Shown here: positions 11,398 to 24,342 of the stretch, one piece after another | Layout of the letters: each line of letters begins with the position of its first letter | Numbering within the stretch: position 1 is the stretch's first letter | Assembly: GCF_026210795.1 (NCBI RefSeq) | Contig: NC_089440.1 | Location: forward strand, 1,364,001 to 1,428,000 | Reading direction: 5' to 3' | Length of the DNA: 64,000 bases | Source of the DNA: Rhizophagus irregularis | Lineage: Eukaryota > Glomeromycota > Glomeromycetes > Glomerales > Glomeraceae | Position numbers and translations under genes: made by a program | Notes under the pieces: generated by a model | Databases searched by the model: none | Told to the model about the DNA's origin: nothing | Seen by the model: the letters and a program-made list of their open reading frames with translations, nothing else

Positions 11398-14300
11398 TTT
11401 TTTTTATTTCTGAAGATATAAAAAGTTGAAAAAAATTATGAATATATATCGCCGAAAGAAAGGAAGTTAAAATAAATATTTCAACGTGAAATAAAAAAAT
11501 TCGAAGTAATCAAGAAGAAAGAAATTTAATTTCTTATATTTATACAAAAATGAGATTTTTTTTTTTTGTAATTCCGATAATGTACTGTGCGTGTGACTCA
11601 GAATTTGTATACTTAGTTGCTTAAAATATTATAAAGTAACCTTTTAAACTTGTCTATAGAAGTACAACAATAGATAAAATTTGGTAAAATTGGGTCTCGG
11701 ACATCTCTTCCGTAAATTTTATCAATGTGCCACGTTATGTTTCACAAAATACCTTCTTTTGCTTATCATCAAAAAATGATGAAATTTTTTCCCAGATTTT
11801 TTACGCAGTAATTTAAAATATATATTGACGCGTTTTTATATGTAAGTATTAATATTATTTATATAAATAAAAAAAAAAGTTAACAATTCATTTTATATCG
11901 GGATTCTGTGAAACATAATAAAAAAATATTTAAATAAATATATACACTAAATCAATTTCAAGGATTGAATGTTAAACCAATTTTGGGCACTTTTTTTTTT
12001 GGTGATATTTATAATTGTTTCACGAGAATAAATATAAGAAACCAAGTAAAACCAAGTAAACTCGGCACTCAATTATACTTTTTGATTTATGTAACAAAGT
12101 ACGAAAAAAGGTTCCTCCCCTTTTCTCATAGATCCCCAAGTGTTAATTCTTTGTCTTTGCAGGTAATCACATGCTAAATTTATACTTTCTTTCATTATCA
12201 AACTAGTTTGTTTTCCTCAAATGGAATGCTTCGACGATAGATTTGGATGCTTCTTTTTTTTTTTTTTTTTACGCGTGATGAGATTTTACATAAACTATTA
12301 CTAAAATACCAGAAAGTACCAGAAGATCGATTATAATAGATTTGTATTCGTTCTTAATCTAAATGCAGAAAGAACCAATGGAATTTTAAATTGTTTTAGA
12401 AGATTCTTTTTATGCTAAATTTGTCATAATTCATTTTTCCTAATAAATAAAGTAAGTTAAACTAAAATTTATATAGTCATTTTATACTGTATGTCAACAT
12501 AATGTTATACCCCCAACCGACAGATAGACCCCAAAACATCGATCAAAAATTTTAAAAACTACCGGGTAGTCCACGTACGTTTAATTTATAGAAATAAAGA
12601 TGGCTGATTCTGATTGGGTGTGACAGGGTTGCATTTCACAAAAACAAATATGGAAATATGAATCAAATTTTCTGCGTGAAAAAAAAAAGATTACCGGAAA
12701 TGATTTCCGAATCAGAATTAATTATTATGACATTAAAAAAATTCTTCGCTTTCATAAATATGATGAAATTAATCCATTTCAATGGAAAAAATGGCGTAAC
12801 GGAGTTCTTGGAGCTGCGCAGCTGAATAACAAAAAAGGAAACGATCTTTCTACGTTCAACCCCTTTATGTGTGGCTAATCAATACTAGTATTTGTGGCAC
12901 ACGCTTTATTTAAAGGCGCAGCAATAAAATATTTGATTGGCTGGTGTAGCCGTATCGTAAAAAAAAATGCCAAAAATACATATGATATTTTTAGGTCAAT
13001 ATATTCCGTTTCTTTAACATTTCTTCCTGGAATTCGAAACGAAATTCGATAATTACGATATTTCCCTTGATAAATTCGACTAGAACTGAAAAGGAATAAA
13101 AACAATGTGTTCAATACGCCAGTCTTCCCCAAGAATTCGTCTTTTTATTCAGAAAAAAAAAAATAATTATTTCCCATTAATGAGTTAGGCGATTCGGAGA
13201 TATAGTCTGTCAAAAGAATACTCCGATTTATTGGAATTTACTTAATAGGAAACAATATCAAACATAAAGACAAAATGCAAGAATTGCGCAAATTACGCAA
13301 ACAATTGATAAAGGAATCATAAAGAAAGCTATTGCGCATAATCATAATAAAATTTGTGGGGTTTTTCGAGACGATAATGGACAAGAAATTTTTATATAAA
13401 ATGAAAAAATACTTTGATAAAATTTTTTTCATTCATCGAATATATCACATGATTTCAGTAATTAAATGTCTTTAGGGTTAATATTTTTAAAATATGTAAT
13501 AAAAATGTAACAGGGTAAATTATTCTACTATAAGTTTTAATATATGCGTCGTTATGTTTCCGAACTATTTTTCATAAATAAAATAAAATAAAATAAATGA
13601 AATAAAATAAAATAAATGTAATAGATTTGAAAATTGAAATAGGTATAAACTTATTTTCTTGATATTGTTTCTTACTTTACTATATAATTCTCTAAATCTA
13701 GCAACCTATATTACCTTTAAAAAATAATTCTATCTCCGGAGCGGTGTTTTGCCGAAAAAACTCCTTCAATCGATCAAATACATGATTTAAAACTTTAAAC
13801 GGTAAGGCTCATCTAATAAATTCCCGTTTTTCCTTCTTTTTTTGATTATTAAAAGAAAAGGTTTATTTATTTATATTTATTTTTAATACAATTTTTTTTT
13901 TTATAAAAATTTAAAGTTACATCGATCTTTTATATTAAATATCTGTTATATATATATATATATATTAATTAACTGATTTTGTCCCTTTTTGAGCGCGTCA
14001 CGACGTCACGTACGTAATATGTAAATAATTATTGGTTTAATTTTCATTATTATTGAAGCATTTATAATGTGCATTATTACCTTGTTAACTAATAACACTC
14101 ATAATATAAAGATGTTTATAAAGATTTTATATTTTCTATGCACTACAATTGAATTACACATATTTTGTACTTTTTTTCGATAACCAAATTAGAAATCTGT
14201 TATCAAAGTGTTAAACTTTTTTAAATAATAAAGAAATTATATCTTTTATGGTGAAAAATGATGCCAATATTCGTTTTAGTTGCCATATTAGATTATGTCA

Positions 14301-15106
14301 ATAATAATTGAAAGTCCAATCAATAATAGTGTAAAGTAAAATTGATCAATTGATTTTCTCTTTTAATAATTAAATTAGTTCGTTGTATAATCAATCCATT
14401 TCAATTTTTTAAGAAAAAAACCATCACAGCCACCACAGGAAATGAAAAAAAAATTTCTTGTTTTAATTTGTTTATCTTTTTTGGAACGAAAGTTCAGTGG
14501 CTATGCATTATTGTGGTGTTATTGTGGTGTTTATACTCCGTTTATTACAAAAATTATTATTTAAATTGTAAGAGCTATAATTCCTATATAATGGTTCAAA
14601 CTAATTAGTCAATAAATGATATATATTTTTTTTTTATAGAAAACTCTCTATAACACACATTATTTGTATCTTTGAGAAAAAAATATAGTTTAAATTCAAT
14701 TGGTTTCAATATTAAACAATAATATCAAACAAAAAAAACTTGGTGTTCTTCCTAAAAACAATTTAGGCCCGAAAAATTTGCGGAATAAACGATTAATTCC
14801 GACAATTATTTTTAATTATTGAATTTAATTACAATTTGGCGGCATATATGTACATTGTGTACAATTTTTTTTAATCTTTTTTTTTTTATATTTATACACA
14901 ACTGAACCTATCAATAAGATAATCATCTTTACTATTATTCAAAGATTTTATTCAATTGTTAAATAAAAAAAAATTTTATAAATTAGATATAAATAAAATC
15001 TTTTTTTCTGAAAATCAAAAAGTGGGATTGTTAAAATTTTCTCATTCCTTTTTTTTTAAAAAAAAAAAAAAATTCACAAAAAAAAAGGTTAACCTTATGA
15101 TAAAAA
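11398..15106. other. Intergenic, no gene seen
   Basis: About 3.7 kb of AT-rich spacer. Short frames at 11965-12177, 12875-13132 and 13238-13432 show no domain, no conserved start context and no partner exons. An (AAATA)n tract lies at 13576-13620 and (TA)n at about 13950-13967. Confidence 0.55.
13576..13620. repeat. (AAATA)n short tandem repeat
   Basis: Repeated AAATA/AAATG pentamers in the spacer downstream of HMG copy 3. Confidence 0.8.
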
Positions 15107-15868
15107 ATGGCATCACAAAATTCCGATAACAATTCTCCAACTACCCAAATTATTACTCTCCCTTTTCCTCCAATTATTTCGGCACAGGATCTTATCGATA
15201 AAAGATCCCCTGAAAGAGTGACAGCTAAAAGTCCCAATGCTTTCTTCGTATATAGGAAAGCTTTTGTAAATTATTTACAAATTTGTAATCATAATCTTAA
15301 AATGCGCGACGTGTCTTCCATGGCAGGATTATCTTGGAAAGCGGCTTCCAAGGAAGTTAAAGAAGCTTATAAACAGATTGCTCGTGAAGTTGAAAGAATT
15401 ATAATTTCTCAACGTCAAAAAAGATATAAAGAATATAAAAACAACCTTAACAATCTTAATAATCTTAATAATAACGCCATGATTAGATCAAATTATTTAG
15501 GATTACCTTATCATTTTCATAATTCAACATCTTATATTCCACAACAGCTTTCGACTATGCCGACGGGAACTTGGTTCCCTGCTATCGCTTCTAATAATTC
15601 TAATCAATATCAAGTTTATGATATTACTACTCAATATAATTCATTATCTTCAAATCTTGGTGATCAGGCTATTTCTGTGCAACAATACGATCAACAACAA
15701 CAATTTGATCAACAATTTGATCAAGAATTTCCAGCATCCCAAGAATTAATTCAACAGAATTTTGCACCAATTAATTCAGCTATTGATCAATTCACTACCG
15801 ATTATTTTAATGAAAATGATTATATCCTTTGGTCACCACAAAATAGCGAAGAAAAACAACAAATTTAA
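15107..15868 (+). CDS. HMG-box protein (MATA_HMG type), copy 4
   Basis: A single-exon ORF of 253 residues, starting MASQNSDNNS after an A-rich stretch (ATAAAAAATGG), a favourable fungal start. A LPFPPII motif at about residues 18-24 precedes the HMG-box at about residues 40-106: AKSPNAFFVYRKAFVNYL, MRDVSSMAGLSWKAA, then a basic helix ending SQRQKRYKEY. A short NLNNLNNLNN run follows the box. The C-terminal half is Q/N/F-rich (QQFDQQFDQEF), like low-complexity activation regions. It is the only one of the four HMG genes on the plus strand. Nuclear DNA-binding is inferred from the family. Confidence 0.87.
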   Translation: MASQNSDNNSPTTQIITLPFPPIISAQDLIDKRSPERVTAKSPNAFFVYRKAFVNYLQICNHNLKMRDVSSMAGLSWKAASKEVKEAYKQIAREVERIIISQRQKRYKEYKNNLNNLNNLNNNAMIRSNYLGLPYHFHNSTSYIPQQLSTMPTGTWFPAIASNNSNQYQVYDITTQYNSLSSNLGDQAISVQQYDQQQQFDQQFDQEFPASQELIQQNFAPINSAIDQFTTDYFNENDYILWSPQNSEEKQQI

Positions 15869-17683
15869 GAAAAAATTATATATATATATATTTATAACGA
15901 TACACGTGAATTTTCAATATGATAACTCTTGTCGACAAAATTAAGATTATTTACTTTCGATATTCTTTTTTTATTTATTTTATTTCGTTTTATTCGGGGA
16001 AAAAGCTTTCTTAATTATTTGGCAAAGCCAAAAATATGTTTTTATATAGTTAATCTATTAATAGATAATAAGGTTTTTAAGTTTTCAAATATGTTAAATA
16101 TGTTATAAGTATGCTTATGTTTTATTTTATTTATATTTCGCGTTCGCTTTTATGTTTTCGTATTTTATCGTACTAGTATCTATCGTCGATATTTTTTTTC
16201 TCTAATAAATTTAAATTTCTTACCGTGAAAAAAATCATACATCACGTGATTTCAGCGCGTCAAAAAATTCTTTAAATAATTTATGCATAATAATAATTTA
16301 TACAAGTATATTGTATATTTTTGTTGTTTCACAATTATATTACATCTCATGCATTAAGTTTCAGGAGCAAATAATGATAAAAATAGTAAAAACAATTCGT
16401 ACCGTATTAAATAAAATAACATTAACTATTTTTCTTTGGAAATAGTTTCACAACATATATATTATATATATATATATATATTGTTTTTTTTACAAATATT
16501 CTGAATAATAAATAATCTTATATACTTATGATTTGTGTAATAAACGAATGTTAGTACATAAACCTTAAAAATCACGTACATTCTTTTCTTCATTAACTCA
16601 TAGTACCTGCAGTAGGAATGGAAAAGGGTACGATCAGAATTTGTCGTCCATTTTTATCGTTCATTTACCAAATTTCTCGTTAATGTTTGGTAATTGATTC
16701 ATCCTTTGTTTATCTCCCCTTGAATTAATCTATAACATTCAAAATAGTCCCTTTGATAGAGCATGCATAAGATTCGAGAGTAAACATAATCCGGCTATCT
16801 TTTTTTTTTTACGCCCATTAATTAATTGTCAAAGATAAAGAACAATCCAATTTATTTTTTTAGATCTGTTTTCACGAGTGGTGATTTGATTGTGTAATCT
16901 TTCGCGTTTCTCTTATGAAAACGCCAAGTAAACAATCTAATATTTATATAAAAAGGTTCATTAAATTCTTTACTGTATAATAAATAATATTTAAACCCTT
17001 TTATAAATTATTATTATTATTTATTATTATTTATTATTATTATTTATTATTATTATTATTATTATGTAGTCATTTAATCAAGAACGCGCTTTAGTCTAAG
17101 AATCTCACTGGTACAAATATAATTTGATTTACATTTCTATATTTAGTTACGTTATTATATTTAATATGGTTAAATATGAATATTATTTAAGTATGGTTAA
17201 GGGGAATCGTGGGGTATGAGATCTCTGAAAGGGAAGGGGGAGGGGGGGTCTTTATTTTATATATATATAAAAAATTATTTTATTTTATATATATCAATTA
17301 TTTATTTGTTATTTATTTGTTTATTTATTTATTATTATTATATTTTTTTTTTATTATTTTATTATTTTTTTAAAAAAAAGGTCATAAAAGAAGTCACTGA
17401 TTTTTTTTTCAAAAAAAAAAATCAAACGCCAAATTTTGAATAAAAAAAAATAACAATGAAATCACCGAATATGTTTCAGAATTTATAAATAAATAAAAAC
17501 TTTAATTTTTTTTAAAAAAAAATATATTAATATACATAAATAATTATATATATTTATATAAAATTATATAAATTTTTTTTTTTTATTTTATCAAATTTAC
17601 ATTTCGTTTTTCCCCGAAAATGAACTACATTAAATAAATATATATATATATATATTTTTTAGTAAAACAAAAGGAAAGATACC
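15869..17683. other. Intergenic with microsatellites
   Basis: No gene recognised. Contains (TA)n at about 16458-16482, the TTA/ATT tract at 17002-17064, a G-rich patch (GGGAAGGGGGAGGGGGGG, about 17229-17248) and poly-T/TA runs just upstream of the AT-hook gene. Confidence 0.6.
17002..17064. repeat. (ATT)n microsatellite with ATTT interruptions
   Basis: About 20 ATT/TTA triplets periodically interrupted by an extra T. Confidence 0.9.
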
Positions 17684-19003
17684 ATGTCTAACGTAGAAAA
17701 TAACAGTAACAGATCTGTTAAAGATGACACAAATGCATTTTCAGAGTTAATAACCGCAGTACGAGGTAAAAATTTCAAATTTTATAATTTTTTTCTTTCT
17801 TTCTTTCTTTTTTTTTTTTTTAAAAAAAAGGCAATATATTACTCATACATATACTTTTATTAGTCATATTAATCGTTTCATTTAACATTTTAGATGTTCG
17901 TGATAATGCTGATAGATTCCTAGGGTCTCTTGTGAGATTTGATAATATACGTCACGAAGTAAACATTGGATCACTAAATAATTTCATACAAGGCATATTA
18001 AATACTGATTATGACGAAGTAGAAGAAGTTATTGCTGCTGGTACTTCTTCTACTAGTCAACAATCGAGCACTCCAACGACTATAACAACGGCAAAGACAT
18101 CTCCCCTTCTTACGGAATCATTTACAGAATCTCTCCTTGTTACTCATAGTATGTCATCCTATATACTAACTACAGATATTATGTCAGCGGATATTCAAAT
18201 TAACAGTAAATCTTCGATTGTAACAGGATCTCAATCGGATTTTTCATTGACTTCACAAGATGATCGCTCTGATGTTACATCATCAACAATGACAACAACG
18301 ACAAATTCAGCGACAACACCGACTTCTAGAATTTCTTTTAAGAGACCAAGAGGTCGTCCTCGCAAATTTTCTAATAATTACGTTACTATTATTGATGAGG
18401 TGGTCCCTACTAAGTCTGGTCGCAGATCTTCACAAAAAAATGCTTCCAATGTTGGAACTAATCGTATTATAGGAAAATCAACCAATTCTTCAGAAATTTA
18501 TTATAGTGATACATCTGATTCATCTGCTATTTATTCCTCGGATGATGATTCTCATTTAGATAAAGTCATGGTAATAATCTAATTTACAATGAATAATTTA
18601 ATGAATTATTTTATTAAATATTTTTATTTATTCAAAATAGAACCTTGTTCGAACTTATATTAGTACAACAAAATCCAACATTCTTAAAGATGGTATTTAT
18701 ACTTGGAAGAATACGAGACCTATATTTATAAACGAACATCTTATCAAAGTTAAAAAATTATTCAGGAATAATAATATACCATCTTCAACAAATGAAGATG
18801 ACGATATTATAAATGCATTCAAAAGAATTCACACTTCTAGAAGATCGATGTATCTCACTAGACAGAAGTGTGTTCATACAAACTCTAACTCTAACAAAAG
18901 TACTATTATTAATGTTGTTAATAGTGATGATAATAAAAGGAATAGGGGTAGACCTCCAAAGAGTAATAATAATAGTAGTAAAGGGAAACAAAGTATGCGA
19001 TGA
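17684..19003 (+). CDS. AT-hook DNA-binding protein
   Basis: Three exons, 17684-17765, 17894-18570 and 18641-19003, with GT..AG introns give a continuous frame of 373 residues starting MSNVENNSNR. The start context is ACCATGT. Two AT-hook cores are visible: KRPRGRPRK at about residues 177-185 and NRGRPPK at about 354-360, the second near the C-terminus. AT-hooks bind the minor groove of AT-rich DNA, so a nuclear chromatin or transcription role is likely. Residues 80-170 are S/T-rich and probably disordered. The N-terminal region (about 15-75) has no family I recognise. Exon 3 adds a region of mixed charge (NLVRTYISTT... KKLFRNNN). The exon structure is deduced from splice sites and frame, not from transcript data. 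Confidence 0.8.
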
Positions 19004-20114
19004 TTTTATGGTTTAGAAGAAAGATTTTTTTTTTTAAAAAAAACGATAATTTCGAGGATACCCTTTTTCTTATTAGCCGTTTTCTGCTTAATTTTATTCG
19101 TGGGTTTGGTTACATCTATTTTCATTTCAAACATGTTAATTTCGTATTTGGTAATTACTACTAGTTAAGCTTTTCTATTGATATAACTCTCCTGATTTGC
19201 TTGTAAGTTGTAGCTAATTATATATTATATAAGCAATTAATTTTAATAAGGCCAAATAAATCGATTCCGATTCTTTTTTTTTTTTCAAATGAAAGTTCAA
19301 TCTAATCCCAAAATTAAAATTCTGCGCATTAATTCTGATTAACCCCAGTATCGCCCCCCCAAAAAATCATCCCCATGTGACCGACGAGGTTTTTTCACCA
19401 CAAAAATTTCGACCCCAGAATAAAATGACAATTATATGATTTCACGTGGAGTAAATAATTTTGGATATAATTCCTGTGCCAAATAAGTAAAATAGATTAG
19501 AACGTGCAGCGGATTTCAGAATTCCAGTCATGTGACTCAATTCGGAGATATCCCGAAAACTCCGGAATTGTTATAATTGTAAGGTTAAGATTAAGATTTA
19601 TCCATTAAAATTTAAAAAGTTATATTTAGTATTTTAAACAATGGAAATTGATGATAAGCTACTATGATGTTTGACTCAACTTAAAAGATTTAATTGAGTG
19701 CCATTTGGCATTTGGTAGCGTATGTAGCGTATTAGAAATTTAGGTTTACTCATATGAACACATTCGAATAACTATCTTATGACTCTAGTCATAATTAAAA
19801 TCAAGATTTTACATCAAGAACAATTTTTTTATTAAGCTGAATGCTACTGAGATAAGGTAATTTGTAATCTGCCAAAATATGGAGCCAATTTGTCGAATTA
19901 AGACTTGGCATTGGTGATCATACTTAGTGTGCTTTTATTATTTTTTTGCGAAACATATTTTACATGTTGTGTTCCCAAATCAATGATATGTGGCTAAAAA
20001 TCAATTTATAAAATGAATTAAAAAATATTGCATAACTTTTCACGGTATCTCACATTCTTTGATTGTAAAATCATAATATATTAGTTTAAAATTCAATAAC
20101 GATAATTAAAAATT
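19004..20114. other. Intergenic, no gene seen
   Basis: About 1.1 kb between the AT-hook gene and the tectonin array. I find no member or clear remnant of the array here, so P1 appears to be the left boundary of the array. Confidence 0.6.
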
Positions 20115-21280
20115 ATGGTTTTCTATCAAATATCTTTAAACAAACTTTTACGCTTTATCGGAACAATCATTATATCGATATTAATTATTTACTCATTTTT
20201 TAATGATATTAATAATTTTAATAATCGAATTAGTAAAATTGAAGTAATTTCATTGCCTGGGAATCAAAAAAAGATTGATGTAGGTTATGGAGATGACTAT
20301 TGGATTTTAACTGAAAATAATGAGGTAATAATCAGTACATAATTTTTTTCTTGTATTTTTAAGTGATATAATTAATTAAATTCAGATTGTATCGACTTAT
20401 GCATGACTTAATTTTTTAAATAGCTTTATCATAAGAGTATGATGCTACAAAAATTTGTTTATAAGAGAAGTGATGTTTTAGATTTTGCCGTCGGATTAGA
20501 CGGAACCGTTGCTTACATTGATATAAATAATGAAGTATATGTTAGAAGTATGAATGCTGATTGGTGGTAAAATATTCCGTCAATAAATTAACTACCGGTT
20601 ATAACTTTAAAAGTTTATAAACTATACTATTTATACTGTAGGTATAAAATAGCTGACGGAAGTTATGCTCATCAAACAATTTCTATTTGTGATTACAAGA
20701 CAATATTTACAACAAATGATAATTTTGATTTCATCAAAGGTGTTTATGATTATAAAATAGATGACAAACTCGACATGTACAATTGGGAATATGGTAAATT
20801 ATTAAAAATAATATGTATATGTATGTATGTATATACTTAATACTGCATAGCATTAATTTTTATTTTATAAATTTTTAGTTGATTATTATTATACTTATTA
20901 TCAAGTTAGTTGTGCTTTTTGGGATCATTCAATATGGATTAGAGGTAGCGAAGAATATGCTTATCTTTACAAAGATAATTATACACAGTAAGTCATAAAT
21001 TTATTTATTATTATGTATTATATTTTTTTTTAATTTATTATTAATCCTCACAAAATTTCCTAATAGTATCCCTAGAACAGAAGTTGAATTAAAACAAGTT
21101 AAAGCGCTCTCTGAACAATATGCAATTGGAGTTGATTATTCTAACAATTTATGGGAACTTACTATGGGTACTTGGACTTGGATCAGAAATAATGTTAAAA
21201 GTGCGACCATTAATTATAATGGAAACATTTTTTATATTGATAATACTAACAGTTTTGTTTATAAATTAAGCAAAAATTAA
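20115..21280 (+). CDS. Membrane-anchored tectonin-like propeller protein, array copy P1
   Basis: Five exons, 20115-20324, 20424-20566, 20642-20793, 20879-20987 and 21067-21280, close in frame to 275 residues, with intron phases 0,2,1,2. Residues 11-29 form one hydrophobic helix after a short N-terminus bearing K10 and R13, consistent with an uncleaved type II signal anchor. The rest is built of tectonin-like blades of about 35-40 residues. Recognisable pieces are KKIDVGYGDDYWILTENNE, VLDFAVGLDGTVAYIDINNE, ISICDYKTIFTT, VSCAFWDHSIWIRG and KALSEQYAIGVDYSNNLWE, followed by TWTWIRNNVKSATINYNG. Tectonin repeats fold as beta-propellers and known examples bind glycans; a glycan ligand here is inference. 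Introns 2 and 4 fall near blade ends, and intron 2 splits a Trp codon TG|G. This is the first member of the array and more divergent than P2-P5. Confidence 0.82.
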
Positions 21281-21519
21281 TTTAGATTTTTAGTTTTTAT
21301 TATTTTTATATACTTGTATATATATTATATATTTATTTATCATACATTTTTTTTTGTTTTTAAAAAAATAAAAAATAAAGTTACAAATTGAAGATCATCG
21401 CAGAGCTTTCTAATTGAGATAAAAATCTTGTATTGAAGTAGTCATAGTCTGTTTTAAACGTCCTCCTGATCGTAAACAAACTACAATTGGTATTAGTGTT
21501 ACATATATCCTTTACTGAA

Positions 21520-21530
21520 TATATAAAAAG
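21520..21530 (+). promoter_or_regulatory. TATA-like box of copy P2
   Basis: TATATAAAAAG ends 58 bp before the P2 ATG, inside a block of about 130 bp (about 21400-21545) that is repeated before P3, P4 and P5. The block includes CTACAATTGGTATT and GAACGCAATTTTAT. Confidence 0.55.
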
Positions 21531-21587
21531 TATGAACGCAATTTTATTTAAAAAAAAAATATATATATATAAATTATTGAAATTGAA

Positions 21588-22737
21588 ATGACTTTTCACC
21601 TATTTTTAACGAAAAAGTTGCGTTTTATTTTTATTGTAGCGTTTATTATTATTTTTATTATTTTGAATATTTGCTCGTTTTATCAAGATGTTAATAGCTT
21701 TAATAAAGAGGTGAACTTGCCGTTTCCTAATAATACTGGAATAATGAAAATTGATGTTGGTCAAGGAGAGGACTTTTGGATTTTAACTGAAAATTATAAA
21801 GTAATGCACTTATGTCATATGAAATATTAAGTCTTAAATATAAACGTAATCATTTAAATTATATATTTATATATATATACTTTATTATGATATTAGCTTT
21901 ATCATTGGAATGCAATTAAGAGAAAATTTATTCGTAAAGCAAAGGATTATGAACCCATTTATGATTTTTCTGTAGGATCAGATGGAACAGTTATTATTTC
22001 TGATTATTATCATGATATAAATATTCGAAGTTATATCGATTCATGGTAAAATATTTTATTATAATTTTGTTTTGTTATAAATTATCATAACTAAAATGTT
22101 AAATGTTTGTTGATAGGAATATAATTTATGGACATTATGATAATAGAAATATTTCCATTTGTGATCTAAACAAGATTTTTACTACAAATAATTATATGTT
22201 ATTTGTAGGTGGTTATTATAAAGATATATATTTCTGGGACGAACGTAAGAAAATTATAAATTAACTATCATATGCGTTGTAAAGAAAGGTACTAATATTA
22301 GTTAAAATCGTTATAATTTAGTTGATCGTAACGACTATTATCAGATTTCCTGTGCTTTTCATGATAAATCATTATGGTTCATAGGTTATGGTCATTATAT
22401 TTATTTATATGTCAATAAGTATAGAAAGTAAGTTTAACAAAATTTTTCCTTTTTATTAAAAACTGAAAATGTAAGGGAAAAAAATTTAATATTTTAATAT
22501 TTTTATAACCTTACAGATTTTTATAGGATTATTCGATCAGAAGTTCCATTTAAACAAATTAAAGCACTCTCTGAACAACATGCGATCGGAATTGATTATG
22601 ATTATATTTTATGGGAATATATAAATGGTACTTGGACTTGGATCAGGAATAATGTTAGAACTGCATCTATTAATTATAATGGTGATATTTTTTACATTGA
22701 TAATGACAATTTTATTTATAAAATAAGTAAAAATTAG
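21588..22737 (+). CDS. Membrane-anchored tectonin-like propeller protein, array copy P2
   Basis: Exons 21588-21800, 21897-22045, 22117-22244, 22322-22427 and 22527-22737 give 268 residues with phases 0,2,1,2. The anchor spans about residues 11-32 (LRFIFIVAFIIIFIILNICS). The blades are recognisable from IMKIDVGQGEDFWILTENYK, YDFSVGSDGTVIISD, ISICDLNKIFTTNN, YYQISCAFHDKSLWFIG and KALSEQHAIGIDYDYILWEY. The last blade, TWTWIRNNVRTASINYNG, is the best-conserved part of the family. The upstream TATA-containing block is shared with P3-P5, so these copies duplicated together with their promoter. All splice sites are canonical and I see no break. Confidence 0.83.
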
Positions 22738-22950
22738 TTTGAAAATTTTTGGTTATTATTATTTTTATTACCGATATTATTTTGTCATTATTATGTTATT
22801 ACAAAAAACAAAAAATTTTTTATTATTGAAATGCTAGAATATCGAAAAGATCATCACACAGAGCAGGATAAATCTTGTATTGGAGTAGTCAAAAGACTAC
22901 CTCCTGATCCTAACAAACTACATTCGTGCTACATACATCCCTTTACTGAA

Positions 22951-22960
22951 CATATAAAAG
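22951..22960 (+). promoter_or_regulatory. TATA-like box of copy P3
   Basis: CATATAAAAG ends 56 bp before the P3 ATG, in the same position within the repeated upstream block as in P2 and P4. Confidence 0.55.
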
Positions 22961-23015
22961 GTTACGAACGCAATTTTTATTGTTTTTTACTTTAAGAAAA
23001 ATTTATTGAATTGAA

Positions 23016-24141
23016 ATGGCTATTTATCAATTATTTTTTATAAAAAATTTGCGTTTTATTTTTATTGTAGCATTTATTATTATTTTGAATATTTACGATG
23101 TTAATAGCTTTAATAAAACGCAGAACTTTCCGTTTCCTGATACTACTGGAATAATGAAAATTGATGTTGGTCAAGGAGAGGACCTTTGGATTTTAACTGA
23201 AAATTATGAAGTAATGCACTTAAGCTATTAAACGTAATCTTTAAATTATATATATATATATTTATATATATACTTTATATATTTTCTTGATACTAGCTTT
23301 ATCATTGGGATGGAATTGAAAGAAAATTTATTCGTAAGGCAAAGGATTATGGACCCATCTATGATTTTTCTGTGGGACCAGATGGTTTAGCAGTTATTGT
23401 TTCCAGGAGTCCCATTAATAACAACGTATTTATTAGAAGTGACATTGATTCATGGTAAAATATTTTATTATAGCTTTGTTTTATTATAAATAATCGTATC
23501 TAAAATATCAAATGTTTGTTTCTTAAAAAGGGAGTGGATTTATGGATCTGATGTTCGAGTTCCTATTATAAGTATTTCCAATTGCGATTACAATAAGATT
23601 TTTACTATAGAAGATAGAAAGTTAATTGTATGTAATTATGACAATGCATACTCCTGTGATACACGTAAGAAAATTATAGATTAATTATATTTCGTTATTT
23701 AAAAAGAAACAAATAACTAATATTAGTCAAATCATTGTATTTTAGTTAAATATGGCATCTATAATCAGATTTCCTGTGCTTTTAATGATAAATCATTGTG
23801 GTTCATAGGTTCTGGACATTATATTTATTTATATATCAATAAGTATATAGAGTAAGTTTATTTCTTATAAAAAAAATGTAAGGATAAAATAATTGACATT
23901 TTAATATTTAACCTTATAAATTTTTCTTAGAATTATTCGATCAGAAGTTCCATTTAAACAAATCAAAGCGCTCTCTGAACAACATGTGATTGGAATCGAT
24001 TATGATTCTACCTTATGGGAATATATTAATGGTACTTGGACTGGGATCAGTAATAATGTTAAAAGTGCATCTATTAATTATAACGATGACATTTTTTATG
24101 TTGATAATGATAACATTATTTATAAAATAAGTAAAAATTAG
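23016..24141 (+). CDS. Membrane-anchored tectonin-like propeller protein, array copy P3
   Basis: Exons 23016-23210, 23297-23454, 23531-23664, 23746-23851 and 23931-24141 close at 267 residues, phases 0,2,1,2. The N-terminus MAIYQLFFIKNLRF precedes a slightly shorter anchor helix (about residues 12-27) than in P2. Exon 2 is 158 nt rather than 149, adding three residues in the loop VSRSPINNNVFIRSD. The last blade reads GTWTGISNNVKSASINYN, replacing the usual TWTWIRNN with TWTGISNN, so one otherwise conserved Trp and one Arg are missing. Whether that affects a binding site is unknown. The closest relatives by eye are P2 and P4. Confidence 0.82.
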
Positions 24142-24277
24142 TTTGAAAGCTTTTGGTATTATTATTTTTATTACCAACATTATTATGTTATTTATAAAAA
24201 ATTATTATTGCAAAAATGTTATATCGAAAAGATTGTAGTTTTAAATGGTATTCGTGTTACATAATCCCTTAACTGAA

Positions 24278-24288
24278 CATATAAAAAG
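24278..24288 (+). promoter_or_regulatory. Orphan TATA-like box of the P3/P4 micro-remnant
   Basis: CATATAAAAAG with the shared upstream block lies 55 bp before the deleted mini-ORF at 24343, so the promoter survives without its gene. Confidence 0.5.
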
Positions 24289-24342
24289 TACGAACGCAAT
24301 TTTATCATTTTTTTACTTGAAAAAAATTTTTATTGAATTGAA

